Below are positions 50,008-62,717 of a DNA stretch of 64,000 nucleotides, one piece after another. A program made the position numbers and the translations under genes. Every line of letters starts with the position of its first letter. Within the stretch, counting starts at the first letter, position 1. Under the pieces are notes generated by a model that was not told the origin of the DNA, searched no databases, and saw only the letters and a list, made by a program, of their open reading frames with translations. The DNA is from Ustulina deusta. Lineage: Eukaryota; Ascomycota; Sordariomycetes; Xylariales; Xylariaceae. The DNA is taken from contig JAJNNX010000026.1 of assembly GCA_023159155.1 (NCBI GenBank), positions 580,546 to 644,545 on the forward strand. The letters run 5' to 3'.

Positions 50008-52900
50008 ATGTGCCTGTCAAGTTGATGGCTCGGCTTCAAAGCCTTGTAAGGCGAAGCGAAGAAGAATGATAGAAACCAAACGCGGAAATGATGTCGAGAT
50101 AGAGAAGAATCCTAGTCTAGTCTAGTAGTATAGACAACCTAAGAGTGGGGGAGTGATGAGAATTGGGGATTGGGGGCCAAAGGGTGTCTGGGATGCCAAG
50201 AAAACTAGGTTATACTAATCATTCCAAAGGAGGGGAGAGTCCGTTAAGAGCCCCCAAGCTACTCACTACGCAATACATACGTAGTACTACCTAAGTACAT
50301 GTAATCGCTAGCCGCCCATGAATAAAATACCTGTGAGCCGCGAGCACTACTAAAACAGAGATGTCCACGGGTTAAACCAAAATTACATGATAGCCAATTC
50401 CGTCAAAACAAGAACATGACATGGGTACAGGCTTTGGGAAATAGCCGAAACAACCAGCTCTCCAAGTCTAGAAGTTCGTGAAATAAAAACTGACGTGTAG
50501 GAAATAAGAGTTGTGCAAGTACCTACCTACACACATAAGGTAGGTAGTAGAGGTGTTCGTAGCATTGTTACAGAGGTGAAGGTGGTGATACCTAATATAT
50601 AGGTACCTACTTACTTATGTAAGGTAGAGGTAAGTATGTTGGGGTGGGTAGTGTTATAAATACCTAACCGAGTCAACGTAAGTATAGGTTTACCTTACGT
50701 GCTCTTATCGAGCAATCAAAAGCTATAGATAGAACAGCTTTGAGACGAGGTTCGTCTTTTAATAGTACGGCAAGACGTCGTTTCGCAATAACTGGGGCAG
50801 CTACCGATATTGTCTGGGTTAGTGTACCGGTAGTCGGCACCTAGGTATCTACTAGGTAGCGACCCGGCATCTGGATCTGGAAAGACTGTGCCTCCCTCGG
50901 CATCATCCCCAAGACTAGGTAAGTACTTACTTACTAGTAGGTATACCATCTCGATTGATTAATTCTTGGCTGAAGCTTTAATCGATAAGCGCGCATTGGT
51001 CAGGTCCAGAACACCCTCCATGTACTACCTCTGATGTATACTACCGCGAGGATATGACCATCCACCACAAGATAATGAGCCTGTTCCCTGCTGTTTAGTA
51101 CAGCTATTGGTCGTGTTAGACATCTCTCGATTGGTAATTGATCTTACAGATAAACTCTCACAGTCTCCAATCCCCATTCTCCACGTGTTTCATATACCTC
51201 AAATTATCTGCACTAGCATACACCAAGTGAGCGAACTGTGCAGAAAGTTTCATGTTTGTAGCGTAACTAAATACTAAAGTCGATATGTATGCAACACTAC
51301 CTTCAAGCTACAATCACAACATATATGGAGATAAGAACCTGAGCATCCCACAATTCTCAATTAGCGTTAGAAGAGGCGTGCCAGAAGTCACGGCCTCTCG
51401 GCCCGAGGTCGTCTGCTTGCAGAGGTGGTAATGAAGACAGCTTCAAAACACAGGTCGCCTTAAAACTGTGTGAGTTGGTGCGGCGACTGCAGTAAAGGAT
51501 CATATATCACAACATATATACAATAATAAAAAACCTGGGAAAATAAAATGTCGTTGAAGGCTTGCTTGCGTAGGTACCTAGCTGCGCACAGTACTATTGG
51601 CGAACAAAGGCCTCCTTGTATATTTTATAGTATACTTGGGCTCTTGGCAATTGGGCTGGACCTTTAAACCCTACCTAACATTGATTTCTAGCATACTTTT
51701 TGTCCCGAACACACCTGTCACGGAACTATATTGAACCAGCGCCGAAGACTGGGATTAGGGGGCACGGACCCTGCGTAACAACACCCTCCTTAAGTATAGT
51801 AGCGAGCAAGCTTGAGCAGATACAGAGACTCAAGGCTAACACTAGGCCTTTTTTGCTACTTCGAGGTAGGGTTCGAATGGGATGCCCACCTAAAGAGCCC
51901 AGGGGCTTAAGCTTAAAGGCGATAGTAGGGCTAACAAAACTACACCACAACAGGCTACAGGCCCCTAAAGCTCCTTTTTTTTCCTTCTTCCCAATAGCAT
52001 TTCAAAAAACCCAAAATAAACGATAAAACGGCCGGTAGTTAGGTATCAGGGGGAAATGAAGCAGTGAATACTATACTATACAATGTTGGCATAAGTAGAT
52101 ATTAATACTAGAAGACCATTTTCAGGGGCTTCTGCTAGGTGCGTAGTGTTTGGTTGACCTTTCCACTACACTGGGGATTCGATTAGTTTGATCTAAGGTA
52201 CTAGATACTGGTTTTTCCTTGGTCATTCCTCGATAGTTACGAAGGTTGAAAAACTCATGGGTGCTGGTGCAGTCAGCGTTGCAAAAGATCTGTACTGATT
52301 TGGATGCCAAGGTCATACGTAGAGTACCTCTTGGGATCCATTTCAACATTGCGAGATTGCTATTCGACAAGACGGATTTCGAATATCTCTGATGAAACCC
52401 CCATTAATAATTGTTGTATCAGCCTCATGTCTTTCTTCATTTCCCCCTGTCCTTCTTGCTGCACTTACAACTAGGTTGAGGTGGTTTGGATACTACAATA
52501 AGAATCTCTTAATAGTAGGTGCGAAATCTATATTAAGAGGCAGCAGGAAGAATGAAGAACTGCTAGGGCCATTTTTTGACCCCTCTCACAGCATAGTATT
52601 GCAGTCAAGTTTAGAAAACTGGCGTAACGGAAGCCACCATGTCTTGTAGGAAGGCTGATAATGATGGATTAATATGCTCAAAGCTCATGTAAAGGGGGTT
52701 GTAGCATGTACAGTATAAGGCACACAAGGCATCTCATTCGTGTATATGATGAGGTCTTCCCACCTTACTCACACAGTTAGATCCAATCAATCTAACGCTT
52801 CTATGCCTTCCATTTCCTGACAATAAAACTGAAGCTTAGCTTCCCGAATGAAAGCTTTCTTGGTACTTCCACATAAATCCACTAAAACGACTGATATTTC
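50008..52900. other. Intergenic, 2.9 kb; short TACCTA-type repeats, possible LTR remnant
   Basis: The NTA1 promoter should lie near 50008-50300. The stretch 50268-50960 is dense in TACCTA/TAGGTA words on both strands. From 51717 (TGTCACGGAAC) to about 51970 the sequence has the look of a retroelement end, with a GGGTTCGAA word resembling a Pol III B box, but no second copy was found. ORFs at 51700-52026, 52122-52370 and 52392-52649 have no recognised domain. Confidence 0.4.
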
Positions 52901-53654
52901 GCGGTGTCGATCGTACCAAAAGACGTGTATACTGGCATCTGGACTGATTGGTCCAAAGACAGCCAGGTCCTTGGATCTACTATCACGGTTACTTCATCAG
53001 CAAGCAGACTGTTGACTGCATTTCTGGCTCTTTATATATCCCTCTCAGTTTCATATCTTTGGCTTTTTGTCGTATACAACATTCATCGAGCTCGATACAG
53101 AATCACTATAGGGAAATGTCGTGCCATAGTTCGGCAGCAGCAAGCCCTTTTAAAGGCTAGCCTATCGCCAACATCTACTAATATACGCCTCATCAAGCTC
53201 TACTGGGCTTATCGGTCGACTCCCTTTGCATGGCGCCAGTCGTGGCTTTGGATATTAATCTCAGCTGCAAGCGCTGTAAGCGGTATCGCTGTCGGGTTAT
53301 TCTCTTCGCAGATTATGGACTCATCGCTCTACATCGATGTTCTCGTTAATTCATCGAACTGTGGGTGCCCTTTTGAGAACATGTGTATCGGCCCAGCAAT
53401 ACGCCTTGATGCTGGGCTATTAAATTCGAACTCCCTCTTGGGAATCAACTCACCCACTGCAGATCAGATCGAGCTACGAAAAGTTACGACCTGCACTCCG
53501 ATTCTGCAGGAAGGATACACAGAACTCAGACCTGCCCCATCGCCTGGCGACCAGGTCGTCGCCTATCTGTACGGCCCAATACTTGGCGCAAACGCAACTT
53601 AGGTTGTCGAGATGGAGGCGGCTAATAGCACACGGTCCTATACCATAGTGTAAG
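52901..53654 (+). pseudogene. Fungal multi-helix membrane protein gene, N-terminal remnant
   Basis: An open frame from 52901 to 53599 encodes about 230 residues with the layout of a large fungal membrane protein of unknown function: DVYTGIWTDWSK, a helix at about residues 35-60 (LLTAFLALYISLSVSYLWLF), the basic loop RQQQALLKASLSP, and a second helix (WILISAASAVSGIAVGLFSSQ) followed by an extracellular part with CGCPF. The frame lacks an ATG; it begins after a TGA with GTG where a start would be expected. TAG at 53600-53602 interrupts similarity, which resumes with VVEMEAANSTRSYTI up to a GTAAGT donor at about 53652. Later exons are missing. The damage lies about 1 kb from the A+T-rich flank. 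Confidence 0.6.
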
Positions 53655-54076
53655 TATAGAGTGTTATTCTTCTTTTATGGGGCGGTTTAGGCTTCACTTC
53701 TGGAGAGTACTGGGTTTAGATATTGACGATAACTGATTGAGGAATTGCAGTATACCCTGCTAGAGATCTAACGAACCCGATATGACAGCAAACAGAAGTC
53801 AGCTGTATCATAGTGGCACCTGGGCCGACCAAAACACATAGCATCTTATTCGTGAATTGAATAATACTCACGGGGACAGAACCATATGATTGTAATGGGC
53901 TGCAATCAGTGTATTATAGCGTGTAGTACGTACTAGCCACGTATTACACAAAAAAAAACAATCTAAACAGAACCTAAATATAACTTGCTAAAAAAAAAGA
54001 TCTTTATTCTAACTTTTATAAACAAAAGTTAAGCTATAGTATAAAATAAGTAGGGCTAAGTTATATAACACTAACC
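53655..54076. other. Spacer between gene block and inverted-repeat element
   Basis: Rising A+T content with several A-runs near 53950-54000. No exon that continues the membrane-protein remnant could be supported. Confidence 0.5.
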
Positions 54077-54118
54077 TACCGTAGTGGGAAAATATGGGAG
54101 GAAACAACGGTTCTTTTC

Positions 54119-54192
54119 AAAAAGAACCGTTGCCAGCAGAAGAAGCGTTGCCCATAAAAGAACCGTTGCTTATAAAAAGAACCGTTGCCCAC
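54119..54192 (-). repeat. Inverted array of about four 18-bp units
   Basis: AAAAGAACCGTTGCC and AGAAGAAGCGTTGCC units are repeated at about 18-bp spacing; they are the reverse complement of the array at 54497-54568. Confidence 0.8.
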
Positions 54193-54496
54193 TATAATAC
54201 TAAGCTTGGATTGGCTAATATATTTTAGCATAGCGGAGTTGCTGATATAATTGTAAACTGTAAATCTTAGTTAGCGTAGTTGTAATGTGTGTAGTTTGTA
54301 AGCTGTAGTTCTGTTTAAACTAAAATATAGTGATTGTTCCGCTATAATAATAGGTATAGTTCGAATCCTAGGTTACGTACGTTTTTTTTTTTTTATGGGG
54401 GGAGGGGGGGCTCCGAGAAAGGTGGGGCAAGTAAAAGCCTTATAATTGGCTGGCGTAATATTTCGAGCTGTTTGATTGGCTGACTAGAAATATACG

Positions 54497-54568
54497 GGCA
54501 ACGGTTCTTTTGCTGGCAACGCTTCTTTTGCTAGCAACGCTTCTTTTATAGGCAACGCTTCTTTCCCC
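54497..54568 (+). repeat. Tandem array, four 18-bp units
   Basis: Four consecutive 18-bp units start GGCAAC/AGCAAC and contain CGCTTCTTT or CGGTTCTTT. They differ at one to four positions. Confidence 0.85.
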
Positions 54569-54706
54569 ATACAACGGTAGTTATACAGACGTTGCGTTCT
54601 CGCACGCGAGAACGGTTCTCCACCCTAGCCTTTTCCCTATACGGTAGTTATATAATATAATAATCCTTTTTTTTAAATTAAGATTATATTTTTGTAATAT
54701 ATAATT

Positions 54707-54798
54707 ATTTTTTGTTTTATTTATTAAATATTTTTTGTTTTATTTATTAAGTATTTTTTGTTTTATTTATTAAATATTTTCTGTTTTATTTATTAAAT
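54707..54798 (+). repeat. Tandem repeat, four 23-bp units
   Basis: ATTTTTTGTTTTATTTATT-AAAT (23 bp) occurs four times end to end (54707, 54730, 54753, 54776), with one substitution in each of two units. Confidence 0.85.
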
Positions 54799-55899
54799 CT
54801 ATTTGTATTAAATATATTATTTTTAAGGTTTTTTATTTTATTATCTAAATTATAGCTAATAGTATTATTTGTTATATTAAAATAGCTATTAATCATAGTT
54901 GCTATGTTTTTATTAGTAAAAGCTATGTTATACCAAACTATATTTTTATTAATAATTATAAGTTTAAATTAAATAATAAAAATCTAAGTATTAAATATTA
55001 GAACTTTGTTTTGTATTATATAAGTTATTTTATAATATATTATATAAAAAATATATTTAATAATTTTAATACGTTTAGTAACCAACTTTTATTTATTAGT
55101 ATTTATATTAAACTAATATACTACGTTTTAAATAAAGTTAACAAAAATAATATATTGCTATATTTTATATAAAAATATACGCTAGCTATTAAATAAAAAA
55201 ATAATAAGCTATCTCTTTATATCTATTTATTATTAAATAATATAAATAGCAATTTTTTAAGCTATAAATAAGAATTTTTTTTAAAAAAAGTTTGCTATAA
55301 TAATCTTAGGTATATAGGTTTTATGTTTAGTTATATTAAGCGTTAATATAAGATTTTAATTAGCATAACTAAGCTAGAGCTTTATAATTAAAATCTTAAT
55401 ATATTTAGACTTATTTTTTTTAGCTTGCTGTTTATTTTTGTAAATTTTTGCTTTTTTTTTAAAAAGTATTGCTTTAAAATATATAATATTTTTATTAAGC
55501 TTAGCTTAGTTAATAGTATTTGTAAATATTTCTTTATATAAAGTAGTATTGTTAGGCTAGCTTTTAAATTTATTAATAATCTTATATTTTTTAATTTAAA
55601 AAAAATAGAACATAAATATAATTTTTTTTTTAATATACTTAAGCTAGCTAGTAAGCTTAGCAGCTATAGCAGCATTAACTATAGTTTTAAAAAAGTAAGC
55701 AATAAAATATAAGCAGTATTAAATATAATATTTATTGTTATAATTAATATAAATTAATTTATTATAGTTAGGCTAGGATTTATAATAAGTTTAGTAGTAA
55801 AGTTTATATTCCGATTTTTATATATTTTAAAAAAAAAATATAATAGTAGTACAGTCCAAATAGTAGTTTTTGTAATATATTAACCATTTATTACTAGGG
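54799..55899. other. A+T-rich RIP-like DNA, no identified element
   Basis: Extreme A+T bias with stops in all frames. No LTR, transposase or pol motif could be read. A relic of a further repeat is likely. Confidence 0.5.
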
Positions 55900-56310
55900 T
55901 TAATGCGGCTAGATCTAGCCTATATAATAGTATTACTGCAGTAGGGCTAGTGCGCGCGTACAGGAGACAGGTCCTTAGTTATGGAATAGAACGCATTCTC
56001 GGAGACCTCGGAGATTACGGGACAAGAGGTATAAGAAGCGCGCGTTTTTATTTGAGGCTATAGAAAACTTCTTCTTTTAGGGACCAGACAACAGAGAATT
56101 ATTACGGAATATTAGATAGGAGTTAGGAATTTGTTTTATTAATTGATTATTGTATTTTTATTTATAATTACGAATTAGATCTTGACCTAATACGTACAAA
56201 GACCTGCGAGCCGGAAGACGTAGTCCGATACGGGAGGATCAGGTAGGTTTAGTTAGTTTAAGTGTGCAATACGCTGATCAGGAGCCCTGCTCCATTTTAT
56301 TACTAATAGT
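55900..56310. other. GC-normal island inside the A+T-rich flank
   Basis: About 400 bp contain balanced sequence such as GCGCGCGTACAGGAGACAGG and GACCTGCGAGCCGGAAGACG, with A+T-rich DNA on both sides. There is no ORF. The size suggests a solo LTR or other short insertion that was never RIPed, because it is too short, single-copy or recent. The proposed ends (TGCGGC at about 55905, CTGATCA at about 56281) are tentative. Confidence 0.55.
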
Positions 56311-56843
56311 AAACTAGCTATAATAAGCTTATAATATTATAACCGAGCTAAAATTTTATTATTTAATAAATTTAGGCTGCTTAGTATATATTAAATTAAT
56401 AATAATAATATTATATTTATTGCTTTATATATTTTAAGTAATATATATAATAACTATTTTAAAAATAATCTTAATAGTTATAAATATAGATAGTTTTTTA
56501 TTAATTTTATTAATTTAGGTATTATAAAAAATAATAATACTAATATTTAAGCATTATTTATTAAACTAGTATAGATTAGCTTTAAAAATTAAAATAATAA
56601 AATTGCAAATATATTTAGTATTAGCTTAATTAATAAAGCTATTTCTATTAGCAAATTTATTATTGTTTTTTTTAATATTTAAAAAAAAAGCTAATCTATT
56701 AGTAGCTTTATAAATAATATTTTTAGCAAACGTTTAAAATTAAATAATTATTAGATTATTATAATTATAAAGATTTTTAAACATAAAACTATTATAAAAC
56801 TTTATAAATATAAACTATAAAACATTGCTTTTAATATAATAGT

Positions 56844-57086
56844 TATAATGGTTAGTATAGTTTATATAGTCTTAGTAAGACTTGCAAAAACTCTAGGCTT
56901 ATATAGCAATAAAATAAAAAGTTTATGCATAGACTAACCTAACTTTATAGCTATATATATAGAATTTATATTTATTTATTTTATAAACTTTAACTTTTTT
57001 TTTTTTTTTTTTTTTTTTTAGCTTAAAATCTTTGTTTATAATATTAATAAACTAGCTATAAAAACTTTACTTAACTAATCGTAATA
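56844..57086 (+). repeat. 5' LTR of the complete gypsy element
   Basis: 243 bp, aligning over its full length with 62718-62961. It starts TATAATGG (TGTAACGG before RIP is plausible) and ends GTAATA (GTAACA in the other copy). It contains a long T-run at about 56997-57019. Confidence 0.85.
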
Positions 57087-60000
57087 CTATTTTAAACTTA
57101 CTAATTATTTATTAATAAATATTTAATAAATATATATTTTTTATTTTGTTATAATTAATAAAACATAAATAAACTTTTTTTTTTAATTATATATTTAATA
57201 TAAAAGATTATATATTTTATAATATAAATTTAACCTTAATATAACTTTAATAAAATTTTTAACTTTTATATTATTTAAAAGCTAACAATTTATAAAAAAC
57301 TTAACTTTAAATATTTTTATTTTATTTTTAGTTCTTAAACAATTAGAATAACTTTAATTTTTAAATATAGCTAGCTTTTTATTATTAAATAATCTTAAAA
57401 TCTTTTTTTTTATAAAAAAAAAAAAATTTAAGCATTAAACTTTTTTATAAACGTTTTAAACAAACTAATATTTAAAAAAAAATCTAAAAAAAACAAAAAA
57501 TTAAAACCTAAAAAAGCAAAATTTAAACTAAAACTAGAACTATTTAAAATAAGTAATATATTTAAAAATATAGCACTAAATATTATAGCTATATAAGCTT
57601 GCAACTTTGCGTTAGTTTTAGTAGAACTTTTCTAATAAATAAAAAAAATAAAGTACTAATCTTTTAATATACTTACTTTAGTACTTTTAAAAAACAACTA
57701 TAATTTAATTATAAAAAATATATTTAAAAGTATTAATTTTAAATTTTTTAGTTTTATTATTTTATTTATTTTCTATTTTATTAGTTTATTTTTTAGTATT
57801 TTAAACCTTATTTATATTAAAAAAGCTAAAATATAAAAAACTAATCTTAGCAAGTTTATAAAAAACAAAGCTTTATTTAATAACTAGGTTTATAAACTAG
57901 CAAAAAAGCTAAATAAAAATATTATTATATTTTAAACTAAAAATAATTAATTTTAGTATATTATAAGCTAATTAAAAAAATATACTAAAAAATTAATAAA
58001 AATATATTTTTATTTAATTAAAAAACTATTTAATAGTATTATTAAAATAATTTAAGCTTTATTAATAATTTATTATAATTTTAACTAAATAACTATAGTT
58101 TATAAAATATTTTAAGTTTATATATATAAAGCTAATAAAAATATTAATAAGTTTATTTTTATATTTAATAATTTAATTTAAAAGTATTAATTAGCTAAAT
58201 TATAATAAAAACATAAATTATAGGATTACTTTTATATAAACTTAAAAAAAAACTTATATAAAATCTTTATAAATTTAAATATTTTTTATAAATTATTTAT
58301 TAATAAAATTATTAAATTAGTATATAATACTAAGCAAACCTATAAAAACTATTAATAAACTAAACTTATTAGCTTAACTAAATAAAAATCTAACTTAAAT
58401 AATTAAACTTTTAGTAAACTGGCTTATTAATTTTTAGCTAACCCTAAAAATTCTAAAATATTTACTTTAAAATAATTAAAACAAGTATTAACTATAAAAA
58501 AAAAAAAGCTTATTAAAATAATAAAACTTGTTTTATTTATAATAAAAAAAAGCATATATTAATTAACTACTTTAATTAAAAACCTAAAGTTTTAAGTGTT
58601 TAACTAATAAAAAAAAGCCTTAATAAAAACAGCTCTAATAGTTTATCTAACTTAAAAAATAAATAGAACTAATAAAAGTTTTTTTATTAGTTTTTTTATT
58701 TATTTTAACTAAAATATATAACTAAAACAAATTAATTATTTTTAAAATATTTATTTAATTATAAATTAATAATATTAAAATAAAAACTTTAGTTTTATAT
58801 AATACTAAAGCTTATACTTTTTTAATAATTAGTTATAAGTTTATATAATAAATTAAACAATAGTTAAAAATAAAAATAGTTCGGCTAGCTAAATTTTAAA
58901 AGCTTTATAACTACTAAAATAAAATAATTAATAAAATCTATAAATATTTAATATATATTATAAAAATTAATAATTAATAATTTAAAAACTAAATGTTTTA
59001 AATTATTAATTTTAGCTATAATATTATTATTAATATTAAATAATTAATAAAACAAAATATTTTAATAAAAACCTAAAAATAATAATTAATCTAGCTAAAT
59101 AATTTATTTTTATTAGCTTAATTTTTATTAATAATTATAATTAAGCTTTTTAACTACAAACAATAAAATATAAACTTAAAAATATAAAAAAATATAAATT
59201 AATATAATTAAATATTAAAAAAATACTATTAAATATTAAAATAACTTTTTAAAAATAAAACAATTATTTTAAAAATAACTAAAACTAAAAAAATAAAAAA
59301 AAAACCTAGAACTTCTAAACTTAAAACAAAAAAAGTCTATATAATAACTTCTAAAAATAAAAAAACTAAGCTACTATTAAAAAAATTATATAAAACTTTT
59401 AGAATTATTTTTATTAAAATAAATAAAAATAATTAGCTAAAAAAACTCTAAAAAAGCTTATTATAATTAAGTTTATAATAACTAAAAATAATTATATTAA
59501 ACTATTTAAAAAAAACTTAAAAATAATTAATATTTTATAAAAAAATAAATTTAAATTAATTAAATAGTACTATAAAAAACTTTTAATAATAAACTAATCT
59601 TATTTTTAAAAAAAAAAAACCTTTAGTATATAAAATTAATATAAAACTTTTTGCTTTTTTAGCTATTATACCTAAAAAAATTCTATTTAAAAAAAAATCT
59701 AAAACTTTACTACTATTACAACTAAAATTTAATATAATATTAAAACTTAATAGTAAAAAATATACTTTTAGCTTTTATTAATATTATATATTTATATAGT
59801 TTATTTTATTTAAAAAAAAGTTTATAAACAAACTACTAGCTATAAATTTTATTAAATAAAATATAAACCTAAATACTATTTTTATTTTATTTATATTTAA
59901 ACTTAAATTAATTAAATATAAATTTATAATTAATTATTAATAAAAAAATATATATTTAAAAAATTAAATTGTGCTAGTTTTAAATATTAGTAGTACTATA

Positions 60001-60210
60001 TTTAATTATTATAATATTATTTAATTTATTAAACTAAATATTATTAAAGTTTTTTATTAATTATTATTAATTATAAAATTATATTATTTTATTTTTTTTT
60101 AAACTTACAAAAAAATATTTTAATAAAAAGTTTTATTTTTTAGTTTAAAAATAAAACCTGCTTAGTAGCAAACTTTTATTAATATATAAATTTAAAAATT
60201 TTTAAACAAG

Positions 60211-60260
60211 TTTATAAATATTTATATAAATAATATTTTAATTTATTTTAAAACTAAAAA
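60211..60260 (+). pseudogene. Gypsy reverse transcriptase active-site relic
   Basis: The frame from 60211 reads FINIYINNILIYFKT, the position of the YxDD box followed by the usual ILIYS-type strand. Both Asp codons now read AAT (Asn). Stops follow within 15 codons. Confidence 0.7.
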
Positions 60261-62717
60261 ATAGTACTAGATTTATTATAAAAAATAATTTATTGCTTAT
60301 ATTAAGCTAAATATTAAAAAAATATTAAAAAGTTTTATTTTAATATATTTATTATTAATTATTTAAAAATAGTTATAAAAACTAGAGTAAAAATTAAAAT
60401 TAATTCTATAAAAATCTAAACAATCCTAAATTAAAACTTTAATAATTTTAAAAATACTAAATTAATCCGGTTATTTTTTAAGCTTTATAATTATGTTTAT
60501 ATATTTATTTATTATATTAGTAAGATTGCTACTTTTTTAAATTAACTATTAAAAAAAAATAAGCTATTTATAATAAAACTAGAACAAAAACAAGCTTTCG
60601 AATATATAAAGCTACTAGTTTATAAAGCACTTGTTCTAGCCTTTTTTAAGCCTGGCTAACTAATACAAATAAAAACAAATACTTTATATAACATAACAAA
60701 AAAAGTTATTTAGTAGCAATAAAAAAATATAACCTAAAAACTTATAAAATATTTTTTTAAAACAATAATACTAACTAAACAAACTTACTTAATTTAAAAC
60801 TATAAATTTTTAGTAATAATATAAACTTTAAAATACTACTACCTAAAGCTTTTTAAAACTAAGTTTTTTATAATAATTAATTATTAAACTTTATTATATT
60901 TTTTAAATAAATAGATTTTATTAATACAACAAATATATTAGGCTAACTTTTTATTAAACTTTAATATTATTTTTTAATATTAATTAAAACAAAAAAATAT
61001 AATAACTAATACTTTATTAAAAAAAATAACTAAGCTTTTTATAATTAAAACTAAAAAAACTAAAAAATAAATAATAATATTAATTCTGCTTAACAAAATA
61101 CTAGGTTTTATATTAACTATAGACTTTCTATTTAATACTTTCTAAAGAACTAACCTAATAAACCTAATTAAACAAAAAAACTAGCTATAAAAGCTAAAAA
61201 AATAAAAACAAAAAGCTATATATATTTAAGGCTACTTTAAATAAAACTATCTTTTTTTGTATAGCTTTAATTTAAAAAGCTTATATGCTTTTAATTACTA
61301 TATACCAAAATTAATATAAAACAATTAAAATATTAAAACAAAAATACTACTAGCTTTACCTAAAATATAATTATAAATAATATATATATAATTATTACAA
61401 CTATAAAAAAAACAAAATACTATAAAACAAAACTTCTAGCCTTTTTTATTTATTATTTATATTAGCTATAATATAGCAATATATAATAATAAATAGCAAA
61501 AATATACTACCTAACTAATAAAGTTATAACTATATATAAATATTTATAAACAAGTTTAGCTATCTAATTATAACTTTACTTAATAAAAAAACAAACATTA
61601 TAAAGTTGCTAGCTATATAATACTATAAAAATCTATATAAATTTTTTAATATACTAAATATATAAATATTAAATAATACAAAATTATTTATTTCTAAGTT
61701 TATAGTAATAATTAATAGTCTTACAAGCATTAAGCACTACTTTAGTAGCACTTACTACTTTTAGACCTAAAAAACAATAAAATTAACTAATTAAAAACTA
61801 AACTAATAATTTTATTTTTATATTAATAAATACTAAAATAATTAAAATATTTATTTTTTTATTTTAAACTTTATATATAATTTTTTATAATATTTATTAA
61901 TTAATATATTATTATTAAAAATAGCAATAAAAATTAAAGCATAAAACCCTTTAATAATAAATATTAGCAAAACTATTATAAATTCTAATACTAAACAATA
62001 AGCACTCGAACTAGTTTGCTAAACCTAAAACGTTTAAAAAATAGCATACAATATAGCAACTTTTGTGCAAAAATAATACAAGCTATAAACTAATAAAAAA
62101 AAACGCCTAATAAATTTTAAAATAAAAAACAAAATTTAAAAAAAAAAAAAAAGTTTTATAATATAAGTATTAATTACTAGATTAAACTTCTAATTAGTTA
62201 GACCTTTTAAAATCTTAAAAAAACAAAAATTTAGCTATATTTTTAATTTGCCTAACTTTTATAAAATAAAAAACTTATTTTATACTAACTAATTATAAAA
62301 AATAAGCAATAACCCTTTATTTTAATAAATCTAATTATTGCTTTTAGCTAAAAATATTAATAGCAAAGCAAAATTTAAAATTAAATAAATCAAATAATTA
62401 AAAATATATAAAAAAAATAAAAAGTTATAATATTAAATTGCTTAAAAAAACTATAATTCTAATAATACCTAATATATAGCTTAAAATTTTAAAAATACGC
62501 TAATTAAACTTAACTAATTTTATAAAACCTATAAAAAAACTTCCAAACCCTTTATAAAATTACAAAAATAAATATATATAATAATAGTTAACAAATTTAT
62601 AAACAATTATAAAAACAATAATAAGGCAATACAATATAAAAAAACTATATAAACCCAATATTATTAATAACTTTGAATTAAAACTATATTTAAACTTTTA
62701 GTTTTAAAAAAAAGTAA

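Larger units (their letters stand above)
54077..54646. mobile_element. 570-bp terminal-inverted-repeat (MITE-like, foldback) element
   Basis: The left end TACCGTAGTGGGAAAA (54077) is mirrored at the right end TTTTCCCTATACGGTA (to 54646). Inside the ends lie inverted arrays of an 18-bp unit, GGCAACGCTTCTTTTGCT or close variants. Four copies point one way at 54497-54568, and about four copies point the other way at about 54119-54192. A perfect hairpin (AACGGTTCTTTT ... AAAAGAACCGTT) sits at 54106-54130. The ends begin with TA, which would fit a TA-target insertion. No transposase is encoded. Base composition is less degraded than the flank, so insertion after the main RIP phase is possible. Confidence 0.65.

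Noticed and set aside
51700..52026. 108-codon ORF as a gene
   Set aside because: No homologous motif; the sequence looks more like a retroelement end than a coding exon.
54707..54798. Possible CRISPR-like array
   Set aside because: The 23-bp units are contiguous without spacers and the organism is a fungus; it is a simple tandem repeat.
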